Made by a program: the position numbers and the translations under genes
Shown here: in pieces, positions 10,014 to 18,828 of the stretch
Layout: each line of letters opens with the position of its first letter
How positions within the stretch are numbered: the stretch's first letter is position 1
From: Streptomyces cylindrosporus
GTDB taxonomy: Bacteria > Actinomycetota > Actinomycetes > Streptomycetales > Streptomycetaceae
DNA length: 64,000 bases
NCBI RefSeq assembly: GCF_022698165.1
Contig: NZ_JALDAY010000016.1
Location: forward strand, 62,001-126,000
Reading direction: 5' to 3'
Notes under the pieces: generated by a model
Told to the model about the DNA's origin: nothing
What the model saw: only the letters and a program-made list of their open reading frames with translations
Database searches by the model: none

Positions 10014-11429
10014 ATGGCAAAGGCACCCGTACTCACACCCCGGGCGGACGACTTCCCCCGCTGGTACCAGGATCTGGTCAACAAGGCCGAGCTGGCCGAC
10101 AACGGTCCGGTGCGCGGCACCATGGTCATCCGACCGTACGGGTACGGGCTGTGGGAGCGGATGCAGGCCGAGATGGACGCCCGGATCAAGGCCACGGGCA
10201 CCCAGAACGCGTACTTCCCGCTGCTGATCCCCCAGTCGTACTTCGCCCGGGAGGCCGACCACGTCGAGGGCTTCGCGCCCGAGCTGGCCGTGGTCACCCA
10301 TGGCGGCGGCAAGGAGCTGGAGGAGCCCGCGGTCGTCCGCCCCACCTCCGAGATGATCATCAACGACTACTTCTCGAAGTGGGTGCAGAGTTACCGCGAC
10401 CTGCCCCTGAAGATCAACCAGTGGGCCAACGTGGTCCGCTGGGAGCTGCGCCCCCGTCTCTTCCTCCGTACGACGGAATTCCTGTGGCAGGAGGGCCACA
10501 CCGCGCACGCGAGCTACGAGGAGGCGCGCGACTTCGCCGCGCACATCCAGCGGGACGTGTACGGGGAGTTCATCGAGAACGTCCTCGCCATGGACTTCGT
10601 CGCCGGCCGCAAGACGGTCAAGGAGCGCTTCGCCGGCGCGATCAACACCCTCACGCTGGAAAGCATGATGGGCGACGGCAAGGCCCTCCAGATGGTCACC
10701 AGCCACGAGCTCGGCCAGAACTTCGCCAAGGCCTTCAACACCCGGTACCTGTCGAGGGAAGGCAAGCAGGAACTCGTCTGGCAGACCTCCTGGGGCTCCA
10801 CCACCCGCATGATCGGCGCCCTGGTGATGACTCACGGGGATGACAACGGCCTGCGCGTCCCGCCGCGGCTCGCGCAGATCCAGGTTGTCGTCCTCGCCGT
10901 CAAGGGCGACGAGCCGGTTCTGGCCAAGGTCCGCGAGATCGGCGACCGGCTGACGGCGGCGGGCGTCCGCGTCCACGTCGACGACCGCACCGAGACCCCC
11001 TTCGGCCGCCGCGCGGTCGACTGGGAGCTCAAGGGCGTGCCGGTCCGCATCGAGGTCGGCCCCCGTGACCTGGAGAACGGCACGGCGATGCTCGCCCGCC
11101 GGATCCCGGGCGGCAAGGAGCCGGTCGCGATCGACTCCCTCGTACGACTGCTGCCCGCGATCCTGGAGGAGGACCAGGCGCTGCTGCTCGCCCAGTCCCG
11201 GGAGCGCCGCCAGGCGCGTACGTCCGACGTGTCGACGATCGAGGAGGCCGTCGAGGCGACCGGTGCCGGCGGCTGGGCCCGCATCCCGTGGGCCGACCTC
11301 GGCGAAGAGGGCGAGGCCAGGCTGGCCGAGCACGCGGTGACCGTACGGTGTCTGGTCGCTTCCGACGGGTCGGTGCCGGACTCCCAGGACGCACCCGGTA
11401 ACGTCGCGGTCGTCGCGCGCGCTTACTGA
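10014..11429 (+). CDS. proS: Prolyl-tRNA synthetase, archaeal/eukaryotic-like type
   Basis: This class II synthetase charges tRNA-Pro with proline. At 471 aa it is the compact form. Motif 2 (RWELRPRLFLRTTEFLWQEG) is followed directly by the rest of the catalytic core, without the ~180-residue INS editing domain of bacterial-type ProRS. Motif 3 has TSWGSTTRMIGALVMTHGD. The anticodon-binding domain (AQIQVVVLAVKGDEP) follows. The protein ends in Ala-Tyr, as archaeal-type enzymes end in a conserved Tyr. The C-terminal zinc-binding region is degenerate, with only one Cys in the last 30 residues. It could be a second, accessory ProRS. Confidence 0.93.
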   Translation: MAKAPVLTPRADDFPRWYQDLVNKAELADNGPVRGTMVIRPYGYGLWERMQAEMDARIKATGTQNAYFPLLIPQSYFAREADHVEGFAPELAVVTHGGGKELEEPAVVRPTSEMIINDYFSKWVQSYRDLPLKINQWANVVRWELRPRLFLRTTEFLWQEGHTAHASYEEARDFAAHIQRDVYGEFIENVLAMDFVAGRKTVKERFAGAINTLTLESMMGDGKALQMVTSHELGQNFAKAFNTRYLSREGKQELVWQTSWGSTTRMIGALVMTHGDDNGLRVPPRLAQIQVVVLAVKGDEPVLAKVREIGDRLTAAGVRVHVDDRTETPFGRRAVDWELKGVPVRIEVGPRDLENGTAMLARRIPGGKEPVAIDSLVRLLPAILEEDQALLLAQSRERRQARTSDVSTIEEAVEATGAGGWARIPWADLGEEGEARLAEHAVTVRCLVASDGSVPDSQDAPGNVAVVARAY

Positions 11430-11490
11430 GACACAGGGCTTCCGCCGCGAGAGCGACCGAAACGCCTCTTGCGCACCTGCGGATCACAGC

Positions 11491-11527
11491 CGCACCGGCG
11501 CGTGGACATCCGCTACGCGCCGGTGCG
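11491..11527 (+). terminator. Hairpin after proS
   Basis: A perfect 13-bp inverted repeat (CGCACCGGCGCGT at 11491-11503, its complement at 11515-11527) with an 11-base loop, 62 bases after the proS stop. No U-run follows, which is normal for Streptomyces terminators. Confidence 0.7.
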
Positions 11528-11690
11528 TACGTCAGGCTACGTACCGGCTTGGTACGAGCTGTGAGGCTTCTCCGCAGATCAGCGCACCCGCCCTCGTCTC
11601 CACGCATCAGCGGCAACTGACGGGTACGTGCAAATTATTTGGGATGCCCCGGAATAGGAACACAGCGGCACCCCCGCTCGTTGTCATTAC

Positions 11691-12284
11691 GTGAGCACGA
11701 CACAGACACCACCTGTTCTCGCCGCAGAGCTGGCAGAGGCGTGGGCCGACATTCAGCGGTACCACCCCGAGCTGCCGGACCTTGCCGCGCCAGAGTCCCT
11801 GATCGGAGAGTCCTCGTCCGCGTGCGGTCACGAGCTCTCCTTCGAGCGACTGCTCCATGAAGCAGTCCACGGCATCGCCGCGGCACGCGGCGTGCGAGAC
11901 ACGTCCCGCGCCGGCCGGTACCACAACCGCAGATTCCTCGCGATCGCCGAGGAGCTGGGCCTGGACCACCCCGAGGAGCCGCACCCCAGCAGCGGCTTCT
12001 CGCTGGTCACGCTCAACCCCGAGGCCAAGCGCCGCTACCGCCCCACCATGGAGCGGCTGCAGCGCGCCCTCAAGGCCCACACGGCGGCCACCTCCGCGGA
12101 CACCCCGAAGAGCTTCCGCGGCCCGGCGGCCCGGCACGGCTCCTCCGGGGGCGGGGTGCGCGTCAAGGCGGTCTGCGACTGCGGTCGTAACGTCCGGGTC
12201 GTTCCGTCGGTCCTTGCCCAGGCACCGATCGTGTGCGGCGGCTGCGGGAAGCCCTTCCGGATTCCCGAGGCGGTCGCGGCGTAA
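11691..12284 (+). CDS. SprT-like putative zinc metalloprotease with zinc ribbon
   Basis: A 197-aa cytoplasmic protein from a GTG start at 11691. Residues 56-60 are HEAVH, an HExxH zincin motif, followed by a His/Arg-rich helix (TSRAGRYHNRRF). The C-terminus has CDCGRNVR and, about 18 residues later, CGGCGKPF, a four-cysteine zinc ribbon. HExxH plus C-terminal ribbon is the layout of SprT/Spartan-like proteins, some of which repair DNA-protein crosslinks; no such role is shown here. It stands alone between proS and rpsP, with hairpins or gaps on both sides. Confidence 0.7.
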   Translation: MSTTQTPPVLAAELAEAWADIQRYHPELPDLAAPESLIGESSSACGHELSFERLLHEAVHGIAAARGVRDTSRAGRYHNRRFLAIAEELGLDHPEEPHPSSGFSLVTLNPEAKRRYRPTMERLQRALKAHTAATSADTPKSFRGPAARHGSSGGGVRVKAVCDCGRNVRVVPSVLAQAPIVCGGCGKPFRIPEAVAA

Positions 12285-12576
12285 CGCGGGAGCACGAAGT
12301 ACCGGCATCTCGTGGCTGCCGGTGCGGCCGGCGCCCGGCGTGACTCACCTCCACGCCGGGTGCCGCTTCGGCATGTCCGCGCGGGTGTCCTGGGGCGGTC
12401 CGTCCCCGGCGGCGGAACCGACCGGCCGGGTGTGGCACAATGGCTAGCTGTACTCGACAGCCGCACAGGACCCCTCTCTCCTCCGGCTGACGCGTCCATC
12501 GGGCACTCGGGTACCGCAACCCCACGCGGCAATCTCGCCGTGCCCAACCACGTCAAAACCAGGAGAACCCACTCCC

Positions 12577-12996
12577 GTGGCAGTCAAGATCAAGCTGAAG
12601 CGTCTGGGCAAGATCCGTTCGCCTCACTACCGCATCGTCGTCGCCGACTCCCGCACCCGCCGTGACGGCCGTGCGATCGAGGAGATCGGCAAGTACCACC
12701 CGACCTACAACCCGTCGGTCATCGAGGTGGACGCCGACCGTGTGGCCTACTGGCTGGGTGTCGGCGCGCAGCCGACCGAGCCCGTCCTCGCCATTCTGAA
12801 GAAGACCGGCGACTGGCAGAAGTTCAAGGGCGAGCCCGCCCCGGCTCCGCTGCTGGTCGCCGAGCCGAAGAAGGCGCGCCCGTCGTTCGAGGCCCTCGGT
12901 GGCGAGGACGAGGGCAAGGGTGAGGCGATCACCCAGAAGAAGAAGGCGGAGAAGAAGGACGAGGCTGCCGCCGAGTCCGAGTCGGCCGAGGCCTGA
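12577..12996 (+). CDS. rpsP: 30S ribosomal protein S16
   Basis: Small-subunit protein bS16, 139 aa. The start MAVKIKLKRLGKIRSPHYRI is the family signature. About 80 residues of conserved core are followed by an actinobacterial acidic/Lys/Ala-rich tail. GTG at 12577 is preceded by AGGAGA at 12561-12566. The 293-base gap upstream holds a possible -10 (CACAAT near 12437) and a small hairpin (GCTGT/ACAGC). It is the first gene of the rpsP-khpA-rimM-trmD-rplS block. Confidence 0.98.
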   Translation: MAVKIKLKRLGKIRSPHYRIVVADSRTRRDGRAIEEIGKYHPTYNPSVIEVDADRVAYWLGVGAQPTEPVLAILKKTGDWQKFKGEPAPAPLLVAEPKKARPSFEALGGEDEGKGEAITQKKKAEKKDEAAAESESAEA

Positions 12997-12998
12997 GC

Positions 12999-13238
12999 AT
13001 GCTCGAGGAGGCTCTCGAGCACCTCGTGAAGGGCATCGTCGACAACCCTGACGATGTGCAGGTCGCATCCCGCAACCTGCGCCGCGGGCGCGTGCTCGAG
13101 GTCCGGGTCCACCCCGACGACCTCGGCAAGGTGATCGGCCGCAACGGCCGCACCGCACGCGCTCTGCGCACCGTCGTGGGCGCCATCGGCGGCCGCGGTG
13201 TCCGCGTCGACCTCGTCGACGTCGACCACGTCCGCTGA
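12999..13238 (+). CDS. khpA: KH-domain RNA-binding protein KhpA
   Basis: A 79-aa single KH-domain protein (UPF0109). The GXXG-type RNA-binding loop is in KVIGRNGRTARALRTVV. In other Gram-positives KhpA pairs with KhpB and binds many RNAs. It starts 2 bases after the rpsP stop, so the two are cotranscribed. Confidence 0.95.
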   Translation: MLEEALEHLVKGIVDNPDDVQVASRNLRRGRVLEVRVHPDDLGKVIGRNGRTARALRTVVGAIGGRGVRVDLVDVDHVR

Positions 13239-13258
13239 CGCCGAACACAGCACCGGCT

Positions 13259-13294
13259 CGGGCCGGGGAGGGCCACTGGGCCGTCCCCGGCCCG
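13259..13294 (+). terminator. Strong hairpin between khpA and rimM
   Basis: CGGGCCGGGG (13259-13268) pairs with CCCCGGCCCG (13285-13294). The stem continues inward past one mismatch to a four-base loop (GGCC/GGCC arms). It lies 21 bases after the khpA stop and may terminate or attenuate the operon, separating rpsP-khpA from rimM-trmD. Confidence 0.65.
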
Positions 13295-13321
13295 TAGTCG
13301 TATGACAGGAGATGTGGACAC

Positions 13322-13864
13322 GTGCAGCTGGTAGTCGCACGGATCGGCCGTGCCCATGGCATCAAGGGCGAGGTCACCGTCGAGGTACGCACCGACGAGC
13401 CGGAGCTCAGGCTCGCGCCCGGAGCCGTGCTCGCCACCGATCCCGCCACTGCGGGACCCCTCACGATCGAGACCGGCCGCGTCCACAGCGGCCGCCTCCT
13501 CCTGCGCTTCGAGGGCGTCAAGGACCGCAACGCCGCCGAAGCCCTCCGCAACATCCTCCTGATCGCCGAGGTCGACCCTCAGGAGCTGCCCGAGGAGGAG
13601 GACGAGTACTACGACCACCAGCTGATGGACCTGGACGTGGTCACCGCGGACGGCGTCGAGGTCGGCCGCATCACCGAGATCTCGCACCTGCCCTCCCAGG
13701 ACCTCTTCATCGTGGAGCGGCCCGACGGGAGCGAAGTGATGATCCCCTTCGTCCAGGAGATCGTCACCGAGATCGACCTGGAGGAGCAGAGGGCGGTCAT
13801 CAAGCCCCCGCCCGGGCTGATCGACGGCCAGGCGGAGATCGCGGGCTCGCGGGAAGAGTCGTAA
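13322..13864 (+). CDS. rimM: 16S rRNA processing protein RimM
   Basis: A ribosome maturation factor for the 30S head that binds S19, 180 aa. The N-terminal barrel starts MQLVVARIGRAHGIKGEV. The C-terminal PRC-barrel part includes DYYDHQLMDL-like YYDHQLMDLDVV and PSQDLFIVERPDG. The GTG start at 13322 has AGGAG about 10 bases upstream. It is three bases from trmD. Confidence 0.97.
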   Translation: MQLVVARIGRAHGIKGEVTVEVRTDEPELRLAPGAVLATDPATAGPLTIETGRVHSGRLLLRFEGVKDRNAAEALRNILLIAEVDPQELPEEEDEYYDHQLMDLDVVTADGVEVGRITEISHLPSQDLFIVERPDGSEVMIPFVQEIVTEIDLEEQRAVIKPPPGLIDGQAEIAGSREES

Positions 13865-13867
13865 GAG

Positions 13868-14701
13868 ATGCGCCTCGACGTCGTCACGATCTTCCCCGAG
13901 TACCTGGAACCCCTGAACGTCTCCCTCGTGGGCAAGGCACGCGCGCGTGGACAGCTCGACGTCCATGTGCACGACCTGCGCGCGTGGACGTACGACCGCC
14001 ACAACACGGTCGACGACACCCCCTACGGCGGCGGCCCCGGCATGGTCATGAAGACCGAGCCCTGGGGCGACGCCCTCGACTCGGCCCTCGCCGACGGCTA
14101 CGAGACCGGCTCGCACACGCCCGCCCTGATCGTCCCCACCCCCAGCGGCCGCCCCTTCACCCAGGAACTCGCCGTCGAGCTCTCCGAGCGCCCCTGGCTG
14201 ATCTTCACACCGGCGCGCTACGAGGGCATCGACCGCCGTGTGATCGACGAGTACGCGACCCGGATGCCGGTCCACGAGGTGTCCATCGGCGACTACGTCC
14301 TCGCCGGCGGCGAGGCGGCCGTACTGGTCATCACGGAAGCGGTGGCGCGACTGCTCCCCGGCGTCCTCGGCAACGCCGAGTCCCACCGCGACGACTCCTT
14401 CGCGCCCGGTGCCATGGCCAACCTCCTGGAGGGCCCCGTCTACACCAAGCCCCCTGAGTGGCGCGGCCGCGGGATCCCGGACGTGCTGCTCAGCGGCCAC
14501 CACGGCAGGATCGCCCGCTGGCGCCGCGACGAGGCGCTCAGGCGTACGACGGCCAACCGGCCCGACCTCATCGAGCGCTGCGACCCCAAGGCCTTCGACA
14601 AGAAGGACCGCGAGATGCTCTCCATCCTGGGCTGGGCCCCGGACCCGGCGGGGGAGCCGTACGGCCGATTTTGGCGCAGGCCCGAGGGCGTGGAAGAATA
14701 G
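13868..14701 (+). CDS. trmD: tRNA (guanine-37-N1) methyltransferase TrmD
   Basis: A SPOUT-family enzyme making m1G37 in tRNAs, 277 aa. MRLDVVTIFPEYLEPL is the typical start. The deep-knot SAM site is seen in ARYEGIDRRVI and in SIGDYVLAGGEAA. The catalytic-loop Asp region NAESHRDDSF is intact. The C-terminal domain contains PPEWRGRGIPDVLLSGHHG. It starts three bases after rimM. Confidence 0.98.
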   Translation: MRLDVVTIFPEYLEPLNVSLVGKARARGQLDVHVHDLRAWTYDRHNTVDDTPYGGGPGMVMKTEPWGDALDSALADGYETGSHTPALIVPTPSGRPFTQELAVELSERPWLIFTPARYEGIDRRVIDEYATRMPVHEVSIGDYVLAGGEAAVLVITEAVARLLPGVLGNAESHRDDSFAPGAMANLLEGPVYTKPPEWRGRGIPDVLLSGHHGRIARWRRDEALRRTTANRPDLIERCDPKAFDKKDREMLSILGWAPDPAGEPYGRFWRRPEGVEE

Positions 14702-14834
14702 GTCGCTGTTGTGCGTCGTCCGGCGTGCGCCCCTGCCACAGGGGGACACGACGCCCGCCCCGACACGGACAGCATCCTCTCGGAAACCTAGTTACCGCCT
14801 ATGACCTGTGGCATGGGTGAAGAAAGCAGACGAA

Positions 14835-15185
14835 ATGTCTCACCTGCTCGACTCCGTCGACGCCGCGTCGCTGCGCAGCGACGTCCCGGCCTTCCGCCCG
14901 GGTGACACCGTCAACGTCCACGTCCGCGTCATCGAGGGCAACCGCTCCCGTGTGCAGCAGTTCAAGGGCGTTGTGATCCGCCGCCAGGGCGCCGGTGTCC
15001 GCGAGACCTTCACGGTCCGCAAGGTCTCCTTCTCCGTCGGCGTCGAGCGCACCTTCCCGGTGCACACTCCGATCGTCGAGAAGATCGAGCTCGTCACCCG
15101 CGGTGACGTGCGTCGCGCCAAGCTGTACTACCTGCGCGAGCTGCGCGGTAAGGCCGCGAAGATCAAGGAGAAGCGCGACAGCTGA
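14835..15185 (+). CDS. rplS: 50S ribosomal protein L19
   Basis: Large-subunit protein bL19, 116 aa from ATG at 14835 ([20 protein letters not shown]). An in-frame upstream start at 14808 would add nine residues not typical of the family. [20 protein letters not shown] and the C-terminal [18 protein letters not shown] are signatures. The 133-base leader after trmD shows no clear hairpin. Confidence 0.97.
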
Positions 15186-15230
15186 GCTCGCGCCGGGATC
15201 CATAGAACCGCCGGATAGCATCTGGCCTCG

Positions 15231-15953
15231 ATGGAGACCGAAGCACAGCAGACGGAGCGCGACCGCTCCTCCCGCCCTGATCCAGTGGCCGCGGAGGGAC
15301 GGTCGCGTTTCGCGTTGGTGGCGAAGGTCACCGACTGGCTGCCGGGCGGGCGGATCACCCTGACCGTGCTGGTCTGCCTGGTCTTTTTGCTGCTCCTCAA
15401 CACTTTCGTGGTGCAACCCTTCCAGATTCCCAGCGGATCCATGGAAAACGGATTGAGGATCGGCGACCGCGTTCTCGTAAATAAGTTGGCGTACCGTTTC
15501 GGTGCCCAGCCGCGGCGGGGAGATGTCGTTGTGTTCGACGGCACCGGCTACTTCGGGAGCGCCGACTACATCAAACGCGTCGTGGGTGTGGGGGGAGACC
15601 GAGTGGTCTGCTGTGACAAGGAGGGGAGGATCGAGGTGAACGGCCGGTCGGTCGACGAGTCGTCGTTCCTGTACCCCGGGGACACCCCGTCCACGGTGCC
15701 CTTCAGCGTCGTCGTGCCCGACGGCACCCTCTTCGTCCTCGGCGACCACCGCAGCGTCTCCAGCGACTCCCGCGACCACCTGGGCTCGCCCGGCGGCGGC
15801 ATGATCCCGCTCTCCGACGTGATCGGACGAGCCGACTGGATCGTCTGGCCCGCCGGCCACCTCACGCGCCTGCACCGGCCGAGCGCCTACGCGCGCGTGC
15901 CCGCCGACGCCTCGGAGGCGACCGCGAAGAGAGCCGGCGGTGCGCATGGGTAA
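15231..15953 (+). CDS. sipW: Type I signal peptidase (SipW-like)
   Basis: The first of four tandem type I signal peptidases, 240 aa. One N-terminal membrane segment lies at ~44-58. The catalytic Ser70 is in IPSGSMEN and the general-base Lys115 in YIKRVVGVGGD. Box D (LGDHRSVSSDSRDHLG) is present. The GC-poor patch near 15480 (GTAAATAAGTTGGCG) is unusual for the region. It has no second C-terminal membrane helix. The symbol follows gene order in Streptomyces. Confidence 0.93.
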   Translation: METEAQQTERDRSSRPDPVAAEGRSRFALVAKVTDWLPGGRITLTVLVCLVFLLLLNTFVVQPFQIPSGSMENGLRIGDRVLVNKLAYRFGAQPRRGDVVVFDGTGYFGSADYIKRVVGVGGDRVVCCDKEGRIEVNGRSVDESSFLYPGDTPSTVPFSVVVPDGTLFVLGDHRSVSSDSRDHLGSPGGGMIPLSDVIGRADWIVWPAGHLTRLHRPSAYARVPADASEATAKRAGGAHG

Positions 15954-17076
15954 CCGCGGCAAGCCGCGCGGCGCGGCGCCCAGCAGCCCCTTCGGCACCG
16001 AGAACCTGCTGCCCACCGGATCGCGGCGCACCAGTGGCTCCGCGGGCGTCGCCGGCCCGGCCGGCGGCCGCTCCCGGGCGGAGCGGCGCAAGCTTCAGCG
16101 CAAGGTCAAGCGAAAGCGCAGGCGCAGCGCGGTCAAGGAGATACCGCTCCTGGTCGGCGTCGCCGTACTCATAGCCCTGGTCCTGAAGACGTTCCTCGTC
16201 CAGGCGTTCGTGATCCCGTCGGGCTCCATGGAGCAGACGATCCGGATCGGCGACCGTGTCCTGGTCGACAAGTTCACCCCGTGGTTCGGCTCCGAGCCCA
16301 AGCGCGGCGACGTCGTCGTCTTCAAGGACCCCGGCGGCTGGCTCGCGGACGAGCAGACCACGACGACCGGCAACGACCCCATCGTGGTCAAGCAGGTCAA
16401 GGAGGCGCTGACGTTCATCGGCCTGCTGCCGTCCAACAACGAGAAGGACCTCATCAAGCGGGTCATCGGCGTCGGCGGCGACCACGTCAAGTGCTGCGAC
16501 GCACAGGGCCGGATGACCGTCAACGGCGTGCCGCTGACCGAGGGCGACTACCTGTATCCCGGAAACGCCCCGTCCACACAGGAGTTCGACATCACCGTCC
16601 CGAAGGGCCGGCTGTGGGTGATGGGCGACCACCGGGCCAACTCCGCGGACTCCCGCGCCCATATGAACACCGCCTACGGCGGCACGGTCTCCCTGGACTC
16701 CGTGGTGGGACGGGCGAAGGTCATCGCCTGGCCCATGGGGCACTGGACTTCCTTGGAAGAACCTAAAACTTTCGCCTCCGTTTCCAACTCCGTGTCGGGG
16801 ACGACCGCGGCCCCGCAGCTGTCGCATAGGGTTGCTCCCGACGATCTGAACACAGCCATCCAGCTCCCGACCCCTGCGGAACTCCCGCTCGTTATGGGAG
16901 TGGTGGGCCTGCGTCGCGTATGGGGCAGGCAGCGGCACAGAGTAAGGAGTTGGCGTGGGGGATGTGGCGGTTGGCGCACGGTCCGGACACGACGGCGAGG
17001 AGCACCGCGGGCAGCCCGGTCAAGGGATGTCGGCAGCCGTCCCGGCCGCGGACGGCGCCGTGACCTCCGGGAGTGA
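15946..17076 (+). CDS. sipX: Type I signal peptidase (SipX-like)
   Basis: The second signal peptidase, 376 aa from ATG 15946, overlapping sipW by 8 bases; GTG 15940 is an alternative start. A very basic juxtamembrane stretch (~50-60) precedes the single N-terminal helix. Ser94 (IPSGSMEQ) and Lys171 (LIKRVIGVGGD) form the dyad. The C-terminus runs on as an Arg-rich tail that overlaps sipY by 122 bases in another frame. The tail looks like run-through coding, so a shorter ancestral end lost by frameshift is possible. Confidence 0.9.
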   Translation: MGNRGKPRGAAPSSPFGTENLLPTGSRRTSGSAGVAGPAGGRSRAERRKLQRKVKRKRRRSAVKEIPLLVGVAVLIALVLKTFLVQAFVIPSGSMEQTIRIGDRVLVDKFTPWFGSEPKRGDVVVFKDPGGWLADEQTTTTGNDPIVVKQVKEALTFIGLLPSNNEKDLIKRVIGVGGDHVKCCDAQGRMTVNGVPLTEGDYLYPGNAPSTQEFDITVPKGRLWVMGDHRANSADSRAHMNTAYGGTVSLDSVVGRAKVIAWPMGHWTSLEEPKTFASVSNSVSGTTAAPQLSHRVAPDDLNTAIQLPTPAELPLVMGVVGLRRVWGRQRHRVRSWRGGCGGWRTVRTRRRGAPRAARSRDVGSRPGRGRRRDLRE

Positions 17077-17947
17077 CCCCTCGGCGGACGACGACGGCGT
17101 GCCGCGCGACGCGCAGACCAGGGCGGACGGCCAGGGGCCGGGCGACGCGGCGCCCAGGGCGAAGAAGCAGCGCTCCTTCTGGAAGGAGCTGCCCATCCTC
17201 ATCGGCATCGCGCTCGTCCTCGCGCTGCTGATCAAGACCTTCCTGGTGCAGGCGTTCTCGATCCCGTCGGACTCGATGCAGAACACCCTCCAGCAGGGCG
17301 ACCGCGTTCTGGTCGACAAGCTCACCCCCTGGTTCGGCTCCAAGCCCGAGCGCGGCGAGGTCGTCGTCTTCCACGACCCGGACAACTGGCTGGCGGGCGA
17401 GCCCACCGCCAACCCGAACGCGCTGCAGAAGGTCCTCAGCTGGATCGGCCTGATGCCGTCCGCCGAGGAGAAGGACCTCATCAAGCGCGTCATCGGCGTC
17501 GGCGGCGACACGGTCTCCTGCAAGGGCAGCGGCCCGCTGAAGGTCAACGGCAAGCCGCTGAACGACACGTCGTTCGTGTACGCGGGCAACACCCCGTGCA
17601 GCGTGGACGACCAGGGCGGCCAGTTCACGGTGAAGGTCCCCAAGGGCTACATCTGGGTCATGGGCGACCACCGGCAGAACTCCCGTGACTCCCGCTACAA
17701 CCAGAGCGACAAGAACCACGGCATGGTCCCGGTCGACAAGGTCGTCGGACGCGCCATCGTCATCGCCTGGCCGATCAACCGCTGGGACACCCTGCCGATC
17801 CCGGACACCTTCGACCAGCCCGGTCTCGGCGACCAGTCCTCGGCGGCCGGCGCCCTGACGGCGGCACCGAACGCGCTCGCCCTCACCGGTGTCGTGCCGG
17901 TCGCGCTGTGGCGCCGCAGGAGGATCGCGCCCGCCGAGACCCGCTGA
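16955..17947 (+). CDS. sipY: Type I signal peptidase (SipY-like)
   Basis: The third signal peptidase, 330 aa. AAGGAG at 16944-16949 sits 5 bases before GTG 16955, which fixes the start inside sipX. An acidic Asp/Ala-rich cytoplasmic leader of ~70 residues is followed by the first helix, catalytic Ser107 (IPSDSMQN, Asp in place of the usual Gly) and Lys177 (LIKRVIGVGGD). A hydrophobic C-terminal segment (LALTGVVPVALW) ends in basic residues. Confidence 0.93.
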   Translation: MGDVAVGARSGHDGEEHRGQPGQGMSAAVPAADGAVTSGSDPSADDDGVPRDAQTRADGQGPGDAAPRAKKQRSFWKELPILIGIALVLALLIKTFLVQAFSIPSDSMQNTLQQGDRVLVDKLTPWFGSKPERGEVVVFHDPDNWLAGEPTANPNALQKVLSWIGLMPSAEEKDLIKRVIGVGGDTVSCKGSGPLKVNGKPLNDTSFVYAGNTPCSVDDQGGQFTVKVPKGYIWVMGDHRQNSRDSRYNQSDKNHGMVPVDKVVGRAIVIAWPINRWDTLPIPDTFDQPGLGDQSSAAGALTAAPNALALTGVVPVALWRRRRIAPAETR

Positions 17948-18051
17948 GCGGGGTCCTCGACCCCGCCTTGGTGAAAGCCTGGTGCAGCTGTGACCTCGGC
18001 GGCCAGGGAAGGGCTGACCGCTCCAGGTACCGCCGGGTAGGGTGCGGACCC

Positions 18052-18828
18052 ATGGGTGGCGAGAGCACTACACGTACGGCCCCGCGCAGCGGCGGCAGGA
18101 GCACGGGCCCGGTGGGCAGCAAGGCCGGACAGCGACTGTCCGGGATCGCGGTCGCACTGGGCATTGTGCTGTTCCTCGGAGGCTTCGCCTGGGGAGCGGT
18201 GGTGTACCGGCCGTACACCGTGCCGACCACCTCGATGACGCCGACCATCGACGCCGGCGACCGGGTGCTGGCGCAGCGCGTCGACGGCAGCGAGATACAC
18301 CGGGGCGACGTGGTCGTCTTCACCGACAAGACGTGGGTGACCAACGCCCCCGTGGTCAAGCGCGTGGTCGCGGTCGGCGGTGACACGGTCTCCTGCTGCA
18401 CCGACGGCAAGCTGACCGTCAACGGCAAGCAGATCGACGAGGGCTACCTCAAGGGCAGCGCGGTCGAGGACAAGAAGATCCCGACCGTGAAGGTCCCCAA
18501 GGGCCGCCTGTTCCTCCTCGGCGACGAGCGCCAGGGCTCCCTGGACTCCTCCGCCCACCTCAGCGACGCGGCCCAGGGCACGGTCGCCGAGTCCGCCGTG
18601 ACGGCTCGCGTGGACGCCGTGGTCTGGCCGATGAAGGGCATGCTGGAGCGCCCCACGGGCTTCGAGGCCCTGGGCGCCCTGTCGACGGCGGGCCCGCTGC
18701 GCATCATCGTCACGCTGATCGTCGTCGGCGCGGTCCTGGTCCTCGGCGGTGGGGCGTACGGCCCGATCGCCAAGCGCATGGGCAACCGCCGCGCCCGCAC
18801 CCGGACGGAGCCCGTGGGTGCCCGCTGA
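18052..18828 (+). CDS. sipZ: Type I signal peptidase (SipZ-like)
   Basis: The fourth signal peptidase, 258 aa from ATG 18052. An upstream in-frame start at 17908 would run back into sipY and is unlikely. Membrane helices lie at ~30-50 and at the C-terminus (IIVTLIVVGAVLVLGGGAYG), so both ends are cytoplasmic. Ser61 is in VPTTSMTPT, a divergent box, and Lys103 in VVKRVVAVGG. It is the most divergent of the four. Confidence 0.92.
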   Translation: MGGESTTRTAPRSGGRSTGPVGSKAGQRLSGIAVALGIVLFLGGFAWGAVVYRPYTVPTTSMTPTIDAGDRVLAQRVDGSEIHRGDVVVFTDKTWVTNAPVVKRVVAVGGDTVSCCTDGKLTVNGKQIDEGYLKGSAVEDKKIPTVKVPKGRLFLLGDERQGSLDSSAHLSDAAQGTVAESAVTARVDAVVWPMKGMLERPTGFEALGALSTAGPLRIIVTLIVVGAVLVLGGGAYGPIAKRMGNRRARTRTEPVGAR

